NCBI RefSeq assembly: GCF_019320115.1
Contig: NC_089587.1
Location: forward strand, 105,635,158 to 105,699,157
Source: Miscanthus floridulus
Lineage: Eukaryota; Streptophyta; Magnoliopsida; Poales; Poaceae
Direction of reading: 5' to 3'
DNA: 64,000 nucleotides
Numbering within the stretch: the first letter of the stretch is position 1; every line of letters begins with the position of its first letter. The notes under the pieces are model-generated. The model worked only from the letters and a program-made list of their open reading frames with translations, was not told the DNA's origin and did not search any database. Both the position numbers and the translations under genes were made by a program. This document shows positions 9,939-21,400 of this stretch, one piece after another.

Positions 9939-11552
9939 CTAATTGTTTGATGTAGCAAGAGTAGCCTCGGCTTCATCTAGCAAAGATGGTTCACAAGGGA
10001 TAGAAGTTGGCAGCCGATCTTCTCTTTCTAATGTTTCTTTTTGCATGCGAGGAATCTTGAACTTGTTGCATCCTTTCACCTTCATAGCTTCCATCAAAAC
10101 ACTTTGTAGTGTTAGAAACATTCGGTTTGCTTTGTGTGCCGAATATTCTATGAATGCCTACAAAACAAGTGTGCAAGAAATGAATGAATGAGCAAATTTG
10201 TTATTGAAGGAAAAATGAAACATGTGTGAACAATTTGATCAAATTACCTCTTGCACTGCTGGAACTAGAGCTTCTATTATTTTTGCATTCTTCTTGTATT
10301 GAATTGCTTGAATAGCTAAAAAAAACCCAAGTCAAGAATGTTGAAATCCGGAAGAATTGGGTGGTTGACAAATTAAGCGAATATCGAATCCTTCTTGCTT
10401 TGCAGCCTCACAAAAATCAGGGTCATCCAATTTCAAATGGGAAGGTGCATTATCATGTTGAATGAAGATTGGTTTGACGGACATCTTCTCTTGGCCATTT
10501 GGCTCGTAATGGCAGGCAACACTTGGTTGATCATGAATTCTCTAATCACGTCTCTTGTGATCGAAGTTATGGGCTTCATAACCAAGTCTACCCGTACACG
10601 GCCGGTTCTCTCATTACCTCTCATAGCCGGTTCATATCGAACAAGTGGAAAACAACCAATCCTACCATCAAAAATACAATTCCCATCCCTAAACCTTGGC
10701 CGAGCACAAACTACACAAGAACATGAGCCTAGGGATGTAATTCTTGTTCTTACAAGTCCGATGGGGATCATCTTCTTCGGGTAGCAAATAATATTTTTTT
10801 AGATTTTTGAGAGAGGTAGAACCATTTTTCATCAATGAACACAAAGTCATACAAATCCTTAAACCTTGGATCAGTAAGGAAATCCCTCTTAATCATGTCA
10901 ACACACCACTTTAATCTAGACCGTCTTGTTAGCTTCAGTGAGATATGGTTTGATGCTACTAGAGTGGCTGCCTAAGCAAACCTTTTTTCAAATACTTTTG
11001 AATCTTCCATTTGCTCATGTTAATTTTGGTACACACATCCTCTATAGTCATTCTTTCCTTTAGAGGGATGTCACGCAATGCTTCCAAATCAACAGGGATT
11101 GCCTTACGACCAACTTTACCCTTCTTTAGACTAGAAACCACAACCGGAACAGAGTTTGCAAGTTGTGTTTTACATCGCTTCCATAAACACTGAACTGACC
11201 GAATGTGAAGGCCAAATTGATCAGCAACAATTGTAGTATCTTTCTTGCCTAGTTTTCCATTGTTGCTTCTAGCCAACAAATCTTGATAAACTTGTTTTCG
11301 GAGCTCTTCAGACATTTCTTTCCTTCGGTGGGGTTCTTCAACCTTGTTCTTCAACGGGAGCCTCCATATTATGTTCTACTTGTAAAAAAACAAACATTAG
11401 TAGGCACAAACTGAGAAACTAATTTGACGTTGTTGCTTACCATTGTTGTTGTCATCCTCCATTATTAGCTCATTGAGATCCAGGGGAACATTACCGTCGT
11501 CGTCTTCTTCTAAACGCACATTCAGATCAAAGCCGGAGAAGAAATCACCCAT
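9939..11552 (-). pseudogene. Mariner-like transposase, decayed
   Basis: Starts at 11552 with the acidic DLN-rich N-terminus usual in plant mariner transposases (FDLNVRLEEDD, then VPLDLNELI). A likely intron begins at about 11441 (GGTAAGC). Next come a helix-turn-helix region (about 11354-10959; DLLARSNNGKLGKKDTTIV), the first catalytic segment FVFIDEKWF (near 10830), FDGRIGCFPLVR and TSITRDVIREF (10433-10771), then the second and third Asp regions (QHDNA near 10455; PPNSPDFNILDL near 10360). The end is at 9939. At least two frameshifts and a stop near 10920 break it, so it is inactive. It could be cross-mobilised only by a related intact copy. Confidence 0.85.
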
Positions 11553-12146
11553 TGCAGCGTTAAGTGGAAAGAGAAGAGGTAGAAAGAGGAAGGGACCGCT
11601 CCGTTTAAATAGCAAAGGCAGCGAACGGTGGAGTACTCCAAGAGTCGGACTTAATCAGCGCCAAAACGAAAACAACGAGCGCCAAAACGAAATCAGCGAG
11701 CGCCATGCAACCAAATCCTAGACGAAGCAGGGCCATGCAGCCTCCACCGCGACCAAACGCAAAAAAAAGAGCACCATGTAACCAAACGCGAGCGGCCACA
11801 CCTATCCGAAACAGGGACAGGCAGCCTCCGCCGCGCACAAACGCGAAAAAACAAGTCCGAGCGTCATGCACGTGCCAAACAGTGCCATGCAAAATCAAGC
11901 CACAGCAAAAAAATATGCGTCCGCCGAGTTTCGAACTCAGCTCGCCAGCCTCACGCTTCCATGGTCTCAGTTGCACAAGTTTCTCGTATGGAATACACCC
12001 GCAAACATATTTAATAAGGGCGGACAGGAAAACATACCTTCTAATTAATCACTCCTTGGTAAGCACAATTATGTCCTAAACGACCTCTAAATCCTATACG
12101 GAGGGAGTATATATAGGGCAGACAGATGGCCACAGTCTAATACAAA

Positions 12147-12401
12147 CACTACAACAGAAATCTTAATGGAGACGGACAAAAAGGGTTAATGGAGGCAGGC
12201 ATTGCAACCGCTCCAATCAAAGGTCACAGTTAATCATGACTTTACGGAGGCGGTTGTCCTACCCGCCTCGGTTAATTCATTAATGGAGGTGAACTCTTAA
12301 AGGCAACCGGCCACTGGGGAATAACCGAACCGGCGAACCGAAACGCCCGCCTCCATAAAAAAAAAGGGGTGACACCACCCAAAATCAATCGTGTACTAGT
12401 G
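12147..12401. repeat. CACTA-type non-autonomous element
   Basis: Begins CACTACAACAG and ends TGTACTAGTG, flanked on both sides by AAA, a 3-bp duplication as expected for CACTA transposons. Subterminal GC-rich motifs (GGCGGTTG, GCAACCGG, GGCGGGC-like) recur in both orientations. 255 bp, no ORF. Confidence 0.5.
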
Positions 12402-13434
12402 AAAAACAAATTCACTCAACAAAATATTGAGAGAGATGCGAATCATACATTAGTAATCAACAAACAAGTTCCTATGAAAAGCCGATAGTTTTTTTTATGA
12501 AACTGGAGGGGCTCAAGGCCCCTATAGACAAGCAAATGCATGACCTCAAAAAAAAAAAAATGCAGCCAGCGCCTACCACTCTGCTTGGGTCGTGACGACT
12601 GATGTCCTGCGTCCACAACGGCATGGCTACATGGCGATTGATTCATCAAAGGATGCACACGACAAGGATGAACTGAATCACTGATGAAGGAGTGAAGGAA
12701 GAGATCACCGTAGGAGGACTCGCCCTGGGGCCTGTGTACGGCTGCCGTCCCCACCGAGATGCTGTTCGCGATTGGGAGAAGATGAACAGGTGCAGCACGG
12801 TCGGAAACGAACGCTTCCTCTTCAGGCGTACGGCGTACGGCGTACGTGATGGAAATTGCTGAATTGGGCTTGGGAATAGAAGCCTTGATGGGCTGCACTG
12901 ATGAAAACTAGGGGGCCTCAAAATTTGGGGCCTTTCTTGTGTCTTCGCCACCTAATGGGCCTATAATTTATTTAGTGTATCATTTCGTACTCATGAATGG
13001 GCTAGAGTCTTAATAAAAGATATAAGCATCAGAAAGTTCTTGTTTATATTAGCTCTATAACTAAAAAAATTACTTCTCTTTAGCGCTCTCTCTTTGTTCA
13101 TTTCTAACACAACATACATACAATGTGTTGTAATCTCTATATCCGCTTGTGATACTCTATACTATTTTTCAATCTATATATGCCACCTCTATTTGTTTTT
13201 AATACGTATTTAGTTGAAATCTTAGCTTAAACTATAATGCCTCTTGCTACAGCCCATGATCATGTCTCATGACATTATTAATCTAGATTTTGACTTCCAT
13301 ATTTTGATCTTATTAGTTGCTATACACTTGTTATCGCATCAAGTTAATAAGTTGAAACTCTTGTACTTACTGTACCTTTTATTAAAAAACTCATTTTGCA
13401 CTTTACTAAAATAAATAAGGATGTAAGGTCATAG
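12402..13434. other. Intergenic DNA, unassigned
   Basis: 12480-12960 has a more GC-rich patch with paired GGGGCTCAAGGCCCC and GGGGCCTCAAAATTTGGGGCC motifs and a poly-A run, resembling transposon debris. 12960-13434 is AT-rich. No gene recognised. Confidence 0.3.
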
Positions 13435-13712
13435 TGAAGGATCAAGATGGCGACCAGAAGGGGTTGAATGGGAGCCGATCAAAATTCTTTTCAAGAATTG
13501 GTTTATATCTCAAAATCAACCCGAATCGCTTATCTTCTGCAAACCTAGATCACACATGCCAACAAGTGACAAGAGGACCTTAGAGTTGTTCAAAGATAGC
13601 TTAGAAACAATGCGGAAGCAACACGGACAACAAATGACACAAAAGGCAATTTCCCTGAGAAACCTGGTTAGGCCTATATGCCGACCCAACTAAGCTTGTT
13701 TTTCTGGGCTAG
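13435..13712 (-). repeat. Older LTR remnant split by the outer Gypsy element (left part)
   Basis: TGAAGGATCAAGATGGCGAC at 13435, followed by GGGGTTGAATGG, resembles the end of Sirevirus-type LTRs read in reverse (compare TGAAAGGTCC and GGGGGGTGAATAGCC at 33748). After the outer element is removed, the sequence continues at 57504. No primer-binding site is seen next to it, so it may be a solo or truncated LTR. Confidence 0.35.
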
Positions 13713-14380
13713 TGTCGGGGACTAATACTAGGGTACCCGAAGAGGAACTAATAACCATCAACATTGATTCGTTTAAGCAGTCAAGAGCGCTACTACAGCC
13801 CCAACTGACCCTCGGATGCGCAAACTCCGCCTCGCCCGACCCTTGAGGGTTGGCTCCGCCTCGCCCGACACCAAGGCTGCGGGCTCCGCCTCGCCCGACC
13901 CCTGAGGGTTGGCTCCGCCTCGCCCGACACCGAGGCCGTGGGCTCCGCCTTGCCCGACCTCTAAGGGCTGGCTACACCTCGCCAGACCTCTAAGGGCTAG
14001 CTCTGCCCCGCCAGACCTATGAGGGCTAGCTCTGCCTCACCCAACCCCTAAGGGTTGGCAACGCCTCGCCCAACACTGAGGTCATGGGCTCCGCCTCACC
14101 CGACCCCTAATGGTTGGCTCCGCCTCGCTCGACACCGAGGCCGCGGGCTCTACCTCGTCCGACCCTGAGGGTAGCCCTGCTTCGCCCGATACCGAGGCCG
14201 CAGGCTCCACCTTGCCCGACCCCTAAGGATTGGCTACGTCCCACCCGACACCGAGGCCATGGGCTTCGCCCCGCCCGACCCCTGAGGTGAACTCTGCCTT
14301 GCTCAACCTCTAGGGGCAGGCTTCGTCTGGCCCGACACCAAGGCCATGGGCTCCGCCTCGCCCGACCTCTAATGGCTGAT
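13713..14380 (+). repeat. Outer Gypsy 5' LTR, part 1 (interrupted by the Sirevirus-like element)
   Basis: Matches the right LTR from 56324. It ends where the Sirevirus-like element entered. The duplicated target is GCTGA on this side and GCTGG on the other (27613-27617), one mismatch. Confidence 0.85.
13801..14380. repeat. GC-rich minisatellite in the outer 5' LTR
   Basis: Alternating units of about 29-30 bases (CTCCGCCTCGCCCGACCC with TGAGGGTTGG, or with ACCGAGGCCGCGGG) repeat some twenty times, and continue at 27613-27750 beyond the insertion. The right LTR has fewer units (56410-56690). ORFs in this stretch are repeat artefacts. Confidence 0.85.
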
Positions 14381-14818
14381 GAAAGCATCTAGGCCCCTAA
14401 GTGGATTTCGGTGATTAATGTCAATACAATGATTACTATGACTAACGTGTGTTTTGCAGAGGCAATTAAGTTAGGTCATGGTAATGGAGATCGATTGGGC
14501 AATCGAGGTTGTCATGCCCCTACGATGGAAATCGTTTCGGTTTTCAAAGGATGGACGACAAGGTTAAGGATAACTAGTTCTAAGTGTCAATTGAAGTTGG
14601 AGAGACACTTAGAGTAGTTTAGGACTTTGTTTTTCCTTTGGCCGTACTATGAAGGGGGGTATGAACGGGTAGCTTGACCTAGTTGAGTCTAGTGAGTTAG
14701 GTGTGGTGCACACTTGTTAAAACTAGCTCTAGGTAGCTCCTATGAATGCCTAAAATCCTTTGGAGCAAACTTCATTCACATATGATCGAAAGTTGGAAGT
14801 GAATGGAGGGTCAAATAC

Positions 14819-15182
14819 TGACCGGACGCTGGCTCCGGTGCGACCGGACGCTGGCCGCAGGGTCCGGTCAGTTCATTTGACTGTGAAGAACAAGTCTGGT
14901 GTGATCGGACGCTGGAAGGTCGTGTGACCGGACGCTGAGGGCCAGCGTCCGGTCGACTCCAGTAAGGGTCCAGACTTGAGAAAGTGCGACCGACGCGTCC
15001 GGTCAGTGGTGACCGGACCCTGAGTATCCAGCGTCCGGTCGTTTACAGTAAGCATCCAAGAGCGACCGGACACGTCCGGTCGGTACTGACCGGACCCTGA
15101 CAGCGTCCGGTCATCACTTGAAAACTGTTCGCGGGTTGAACTGACCGGAGCGTCCGGTCAAAACGATCGGAGCGTCCGGTCA
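14819..15182. promoter_or_regulatory. Cluster of GACCGGACGC / GCGTCCGGTC motifs in U3
   Basis: About thirteen copies of a 10-12 base motif in both orientations within 365 bp, often arranged as short palindromes (GACCGGA..CGTCCGGTC). It ends 40 bp before the TATA box TATAAATA (15223-15230), the position of an upstream activating region. The same cluster is in the 3' LTR (26478-26842), internally (22017-22298) and in another Copia LTR (34832-35130). Protein partner unknown. Confidence 0.6.
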
Positions 15183-15222
15183 CCCCGCAGAAGCTCATAA
15201 CGGTTCGTTTTTCAGGCTGCCT

Positions 15223-15230
15223 TATAAATA
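15223..15230 (+). promoter_or_regulatory. TATA box of the Sirevirus-like LTR promoter
   Basis: TATAAATA in CCTTATAAATAGAAGC, with the identical site at 26883-26890 in the 3' LTR. Transcription should start about 30 bases downstream, defining R. Confidence 0.65.
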
Positions 15231-15955
15231 GAAGCTCCACTCGTGAGTGGAGGTACTTTTGCTCATTCCAACAGCTGAGAAACACGTTTGTGAGTGCCAA
15301 GAAGAGCAAGGTCCTAGTGAGGTGTTTGTGATTTGAGAATCCAAGAGTGAAACCTCATTAGTGAATCAAGAGTAGACAAGTGTGCATCCATCTTCTCATT
15401 AGGCTTCGCGTGGTCAAGTGAGAGTTCGTGCTTGTTACTCTTGGTGATCGCCATCACCTAGACGGCTTGGTGGTGATTGGGAGTTTGGTGTTCACCCGAC
15501 GGAGCTTGTGGGTGACCCAACTCAAGTTGTGAGCGGCTTTGGGTGATTCGCCGCGACGGAGTGTCGAAGAATCAACCCGTAGAGAGCACTTGATCCTTGC
15601 GCGGATCAAGGGGGAGCTACACCCTTGCGCGGGTGCTCCAACGAGGACTAGTGGGGAGTGGCGACTCTCCGATACCTCGGCAAAACATCGCCGCGTTCCT
15701 TTCTCTCCCTATTTACTTTGAGCACTTACTTTGAGTATTTACTTTGAGCAATTCAATACTTGTTTTACATTCATAGAATTGCTATGCTAGAGTAAGTTTG
15801 GAACATAGGGTGCAAGTCATTTGTGCGTTGATTTGATAGAAACACTTTTCTAGGCACAAGGGGTTAATTGGGCTATCCGTAGGATTTGATTATTGCAAGA
15901 AAATTTAGAATTAGCCCAATTCACCCCCCCTCTTGGGCATCTTGATCCTTTCAAT

Positions 15956-15967
15956 TGGTATCAGAGC
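15956..15967 (+). other. Primer-binding site (initiator tRNA-Met type)
   Basis: TGGTATCAGAGC begins two bases after the 5' LTR end and is complementary to the 3' end of initiator tRNA-Met, the usual Copia primer. Confidence 0.85.
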
Positions 15968-16006
15968 CTCGTGCTCACGTTTTTAAGCCTAACCGCTTAG
16001 AGCAAG

Positions 16007-18385
16007 ATGTCTCACGGGGATGGACCTCCTCCTATCTTCGAGGGGGATGATTTTCCATATTGGAAAATTCGCATGGAGGCTTACCTAGAAGCTCTAGATG
16101 TTGGAATTCTTAGAGCCGCCTCTCAAGGGTTCCCAACACCTAAGAATGCCGCACAACTTCAAGGCGATGAAGTAAACTATGAAAAATGGAATGCAAAGGC
16201 TCGCAACACCATCTTTAGAGGCCTTTGCAAAGATGTGTTTAATCGTGTAAGGAACCACAAAGACGCCCATGCACTATGGTCGGACGTTTGTGCGCTCCAT
16301 GAGGGAACCAAGAGTGAGCGTGAGGAATGCTATCATCTTGTGATTAAAAAGCTAAATTCTTTTGAGATGCTTCCCAAAGAAAGTGCTAATGAAATGTATT
16401 CTCGTTTAAATGTTCTTGTAGAGGAAGTCAATGGGCTTGGACTTACTCAAATGTCACCATCCGACGTTGTGAGAAAGATCTTGAGTGTCCTCCCCATTGA
16501 CAAATATGGGCACATTGTGACCGTGCTACATCAAGGTGATCTTTCCGCCGCTACACCGACACAAATCTTGGGAAAGATCAATGCTCATGAGATGTACATG
16601 CACATCACGCCACAAGATGGCTCATCCTCTACAAAGAAGAAAGAGAAGGACTTAGCATTCAAAGCTAGCCAAGATAAGGGCAAGGCAAGACTTGAGTATG
16701 AGAGCTCAAGTGATGAAGATGATGAAGAAAGTCTTGCTCTCATGGTGAAGAAGACCGCCAAGATGCTAAAGAAGCTAAACAAGAGTGGCATCAAGTTTGA
16801 CGGCAAGAAGAAGAAGTTCTTCACTAGCTCAAGAAGAAAGCCAATCTCCGAGATGGATTGCTACAATTGTGGCGAACTTGGTCACCTAGCTCATCAATGC
16901 ACAAAGCCCAAGAAAGACAAGTTCAAGAACAAGGGCAAGAAAGATGATTCAAGTGATGAAGATGAAAAGAAAAAGAACAAGCCATACAAGAAGAGAGATG
17001 GTAAAAAGAGAGACTTCTACAAGAAGAAGAAGAGTGGCAAGGCCTATATTGTCGGTGATTGGCTCACGGACATTGATTCATCAAGTGGATCATCCGATGA
17101 TGAGAGTGACAATGAGAAGGTGGCCGCCATTGCTATTGATCTTGCATCCTCACCGCCACCATCGCCATCATCCTCTACACACCTATGCCTTATGGCCAAG
17201 GGTGAACGCAAGGTAACTAAGAGTGATGATAGTAGTGATGATGAGCAAGCTAGTGATGATGATAGTGATAGCGATGATGATTCACCCACATATGATGATC
17301 TTGTCAAAATATTAAGAAAATACACTAAGATCATTAGAAAGAGTAGAGCTACAAATGAAAAACTTGATGCTAAAAATGATTCACTCTTAGCTAAGTGTGA
17401 TACATTAGAAAAGGCTAATGATGAGCTCAAAGAAACAAATGATTCTATATCATCCAAACTCAAGGAGCTCAAATCTTCTAAGAAAGAGCTTAAAGATAAA
17501 CATGATAAACTTGAGTGGGTGCACAATGAGCTTATCACTAGTCACAACAAGCTAAAAGATGAATATACAACTCTAAAGATCAATTATGATACCCTTGTTA
17601 TTGCACAAGAATTCTTACCAAATGAGCCACATGATGCTACTAACCATGTTGTTAAGATTGATATAGCTACCTCATGTGATGATTTAATTGATGAGAGCAT
17701 TGAGCATGGATCTAGTAGCAAAGGCAAGCAAGTGGTTGAGTGCAATGACTATGATGAGTATGTCAAGCTCAAGAGTGACCATGAGAAGCTCATGAAAGAT
17801 CTTGAAGAGATGAAAAGTCACAACACCATTGTGCTAGAAACTCTTGATCATGACAAAGAGTTGATCCTTGAGAATGAGAAGCTCAAAGAAGAAAACAAGA
17901 AACTCAAGGAAGAGAAGAACAATGATATTCTCAAGGAAGAGAACAAGAAGCTCAAGATGGAGAAAGAGCATCTCAAGGTGGGATTGAGCAAGTTTGCTAG
18001 AGGCAAGCATCTCCAAAGTGAGCTACTCATGAATACCATCATGAAGATGGATAGAAGTGGCATTGGATATATGGCAAGTGTAGAGAAGAAGAAGGCTCAA
18101 GCTCAACACCAACAATCAAAGCCAAAGCCAAAGAGATGTTTTGAGTGTGGACAAGAAGGCCACTTTGCTCATGAGTGTCAAACTCCACCACCACAACCCT
18201 TGCCCAAGCATGCTAGACCCTTTGCTTTCAATGCTCACTACATGCTTAGAAAAGATTCTAGTGGAAAGATGAAAGTCATGTTCTTAGGACCCCCCAACAA
18301 GAGTAGGCCTAAGAAGATTTGGGTGGCTAAGTCACTTGTTGAGAAGGTGAAGGGCCCTCAACAAGTTTGGATCCCTAAAGCTTGA
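16007..18385 (+). CDS. gag: Gag of the Sirevirus-like element
   Basis: 792 residues, intact. Residues about 8-195 are the plant Copia gag region (DDFPYWKIRMEAYLEA, then HALWSDVCALHEG). A first CCHC zinc knuckle, CYNCGELGHLAHQC, is at about 285-298; a lysine/aspartate-rich segment follows; a long coiled coil spans about 430-680 (repeats of KLKEENKKLKEE type); a second knuckle, CFECGQEGHFAHEC, is at about 711-724. Gag packages element RNA into virus-like particles in the cytoplasm. The start ATG is the first after the primer-binding site. It ends in TGA at 18383-18385; pol follows in the same frame after a second stop, TAG (18398-18400). It is longer than most Copia gags, as in Sireviruses, because of the coiled coil. 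Confidence 0.93.
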   Translation: MSHGDGPPPIFEGDDFPYWKIRMEAYLEALDVGILRAASQGFPTPKNAAQLQGDEVNYEKWNAKARNTIFRGLCKDVFNRVRNHKDAHALWSDVCALHEGTKSEREECYHLVIKKLNSFEMLPKESANEMYSRLNVLVEEVNGLGLTQMSPSDVVRKILSVLPIDKYGHIVTVLHQGDLSAATPTQILGKINAHEMYMHITPQDGSSSTKKKEKDLAFKASQDKGKARLEYESSSDEDDEESLALMVKKTAKMLKKLNKSGIKFDGKKKKFFTSSRRKPISEMDCYNCGELGHLAHQCTKPKKDKFKNKGKKDDSSDEDEKKKNKPYKKRDGKKRDFYKKKKSGKAYIVGDWLTDIDSSSGSSDDESDNEKVAAIAIDLASSPPPSPSSSTHLCLMAKGERKVTKSDDSSDDEQASDDDSDSDDDSPTYDDLVKILRKYTKIIRKSRATNEKLDAKNDSLLAKCDTLEKANDELKETNDSISSKLKELKSSKKELKDKHDKLEWVHNELITSHNKLKDEYTTLKINYDTLVIAQEFLPNEPHDATNHVVKIDIATSCDDLIDESIEHGSSSKGKQVVECNDYDEYVKLKSDHEKLMKDLEEMKSHNTIVLETLDHDKELILENEKLKEENKKLKEEKNNDILKEENKKLKMEKEHLKVGLSKFARGKHLQSELLMNTIMKMDRSGIGYMASVEKKKAQAQHQQSKPKPKRCFECGQEGHFAHECQTPPPQPLPKHARPFAFNAHYMLRKDSSGKMKVMFLGPPNKSRPKKIWVAKSLVEKVKGPQQVWIPKA

Positions 18386-18400
18386 ATCTCTTGTGTGTAG

Positions 18401-21400
18401 GTGAACTACAAGACCGGTGGAAGTCATTGGGTTATTGATAGTGGTTGCACTCAACATATGACCGGTGATCCTCGTATGTTCACCTCACTAGATGAAGAGG
18501 TAGATGGACAAGAGAAAATAACTTTTGGAGATAATTCAAAGGGCAAGGTTAAAGGATTGGGCAAAGTGGCAATATCAAATGATCATTCCATCTCCAATGT
18601 GCTCTATGTTGCCTCATTGAGTTTCAACTTGCTATCCGTTGGGCAATTGTGTGATCTTGGCTTCCAATGCTTATTCACCGAGAAGGAGGTTGTTGTATCC
18701 AAAGTAGATGACAAACAAGTGATATTCAATGGATTTAGATACAACAACTTATATCTAGTTGACTTCACCTCCGAAGATGCAAACTTGAAGACTTGCCTAT
18801 TCACCAAAACAACACTTGGGTGGCTATGGCATAGAAGACTTGCTCATGTTGGGATGAGCTCACTCAAGAAGCTTATGAAGAATGATTTGGTGAGAGGGTT
18901 GAAGGATGTGAAGTTTGAGAAGGACAAGCTTTGTAGTGCATGTCAAGCCGGCAAGCAAGTTGCAAACACTCATCCAACCAAAGCTTTCATGTCAACCACA
19001 AGAGTGCTAGAACTCCTACACATGGATTTATTTGGACCAACAACATACAAGAGTTTGGGAGGAAATCTCTATTGTCTTGTGATTGTGGATGACTATTCAA
19101 GGTATACATGGGTGTTCTTCCTTCATGACAAATCCGAAGTTGCATCTTGTTTCAAGAAGTTTGCCAAGAGAGCTCAAAATGAATTTGAAGTGAAGCTCAA
19201 GAAGATAAGAAGTGACAATGGCAAAGAGTTTGACAACACAAACATAGAAGCTTATTGTGATGAAGTTGGAATCAAACATGAAGTCTCCGCAACCTATACT
19301 CCTCAACAAAATGGTGTAGTTGAGAGGAAGAACCGGACTTTGATCACTCTTGCTAGGACAATGCTAGATGAGTACAACACCCCCGAAGCTCTATGGGCGG
19401 AAGCAATCAACACCGCATGTTATGCATCCAACCGCCTATTTCTTCAAAAGTTCCTTGTCAAGACACCATATGAGTTGCTCAATGGGAAGAAGCCGGACGT
19501 CTCCTTCTTTAGGGTGTTTGGTTGCAAGTGCTATATCTACAAGAAGCGGCAACACCTAGGGAAGTTTCAAAGACGTTGTGATATAGGTTTTCTTGTTGGT
19601 TACTCATTGAAGTCCAAAGCATATAGAGTATTTAATCATGCCACCGGCTTGGTTGAAGAAACATATGATGTGGAATTTGATGAATCTAACGGCTCCCAAG
19701 GAGCACATGAGAATCTTGATGATGTAGGTGATGAACCATTGAGGGAGGCTATGAAGAATATTCTGGTGGGAGACATCAAGCCAAAAGATGATGAAGATGA
19801 TGTACAAGTCATTGACCAACCTTCTTCATCAAATGTACCACAAGATGGTGAAAAAGATGGGAGAGTAGAAAATGAAGATACTCATATCTCCCATGAGCAA
19901 ATGGTGGTACAAGCACAAGATGTTGATGCTCCACAACCTCCTCCTCAAGTGGTCAATAGAAGAAATACACCTCTCCTACAAGATCATCCACAAGATCTCA
20001 TCATAGGGAGTCCAACAAAGGGTGTGATGACTCGATCTCAAAAACTTACTTCATTTATTGCTCATCACTCTTTTGTCTCTTGCTATGAGCCTACCAAGGT
20101 AGAAGAAGCTCTTAAAGATCCGGATTGGATCAATGCCATGCATGAAGAGTTGAACAACTTCACTCGCAATGAAGTTTGGACTCTTGAAGAGCGACCAAAA
20201 GGTGCAAGAGTCATAGGAACGAAGTGGGTGTTCCGCAACAAGCAAGATGATCAAGGTGTTGTTGTGAGGAACAAGGCAAGACTAGTTGCAAAGGGGTTCT
20301 CTCAAGTTGAAGGTTTGGATTTTGGAGAGACCTTTGCACCGGTTGCAAGATTAGAAGCCATCCGTATCCTTCTTGCATATGCATCACATCATGAAATGAA
20401 ACTATATCAAATGGATGTGAAAAGTGCATTTTTAAATGGCTTTATAAATGAACTAGTCTATGTTGATCAACCTCCCGGGTTTGAAGACCCTAGATATCCT
20501 AATCATGTTTATAGGTTGTCCAAGGCACTATATGGGCTTAAGCAAGCCCCAAGAGCTTGGTATGAGCGCCTTCGGGACTTCCTCATTGAGAAGGGCTTCA
20601 CCATTGGGAAGGTCGACACCACACTATTCACCAAGAAGCTTGATGGGCATATCTTCATTTGTCAAGTATATGTTGATGATATCATCTTTGGATCATCAAA
20701 TGAAGACTCATGCAAAGAATTTGGTGAATTGATGTCGAAGGAGTTTGAGATGTCAATGATTGGTGAGCTTACATTCTTTCTTGGTTTTCAAGTCAAGCAA
20801 ATGAAAGAAGGCATCTTCATCTCTCAAGAGAAATACACAAAAGATCTTCTCAAGAGATTCAAGATGGATGAATGTAAGCCAATCAAGACACCAATGCCTA
20901 CAAATGGACATCTCGACCTAGATGAGGGAGGTAACCCGGTTGATCAAACTCTCTACCGTTCTATGATTGGTAGCTTGTTATATTTAACCGCATCTAGGCC
21001 CGACATCATGTTTAGTGTGTGTATGTGTGCTAGATTTCAAGCTAGTCCTAAGGAAACACATTTAATTGCCGTAAAAAGAATCCTTAGGTATCTTAAGCAC
21101 ACACCAAGCATTGGTCTTTGGTATCCCAAAGGAGCTTTATTTGAATTAATTGGCTATTCCGATTCGGATTACGCCGGATGCAAAGTTGATAGAAAGAGCA
21201 CATCCGGAGGGTGCCATTTGCTTGGTAGATCACTTGTGTCTTGGTCCTCCAAGAAACAAAATAGTGTGGCTTTGTCCACCGCCGAAGCGGAATACATTGC
21301 CGCGGGTGCTTGTTGTGCACAAATATTATACATGAAACAAACTTTGCTAGACTATGGAGTAGTTCTAGAGAAAGTACCTCTTTTGTGCGACAATGAAAGT

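Larger units (their letters stand above)
9105..12107 (-). mobile_element. Mariner-like element (Tc1/mariner, Stowaway-type ends), 3.0 kb
   Basis: The left end CTCCCCCGTATAGGATTTAG and the right end read on the other strand (CTCCCTCCGTATAGGATTTAG) are inverted repeats. Each is flanked by TA (9103-9104, 12108-12109), the target duplication of this superfamily. The element holds a decayed transposase on the minus strand (11552 to 9939) and an unrelated plus-strand ORF (9385-9804) near the left end. Plant elements of this class normally carry only the transposase. Confidence 0.88.
14381..15953 (+). repeat. 5' LTR of the Sirevirus-like element
   Basis: TGAAAGCATCTAGG to TTGATCCTTTCA, 1573 bp. U3 holds the GACCGGACGC motif cluster (14819-15182), followed by a TATA box and a leader. 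Confidence 0.95.

Noticed and set aside
11925..11965. tRNA T-arm-like sequence (GAGTTCGAAACTC on the minus strand)
   Set aside because: No acceptor stem, D-arm or anticodon arm could be placed around it.
14107..14388. Minus-strand ORF with regular GRA-type repeats
   Set aside because: It is an open frame created by the LTR minisatellite, not a gene.
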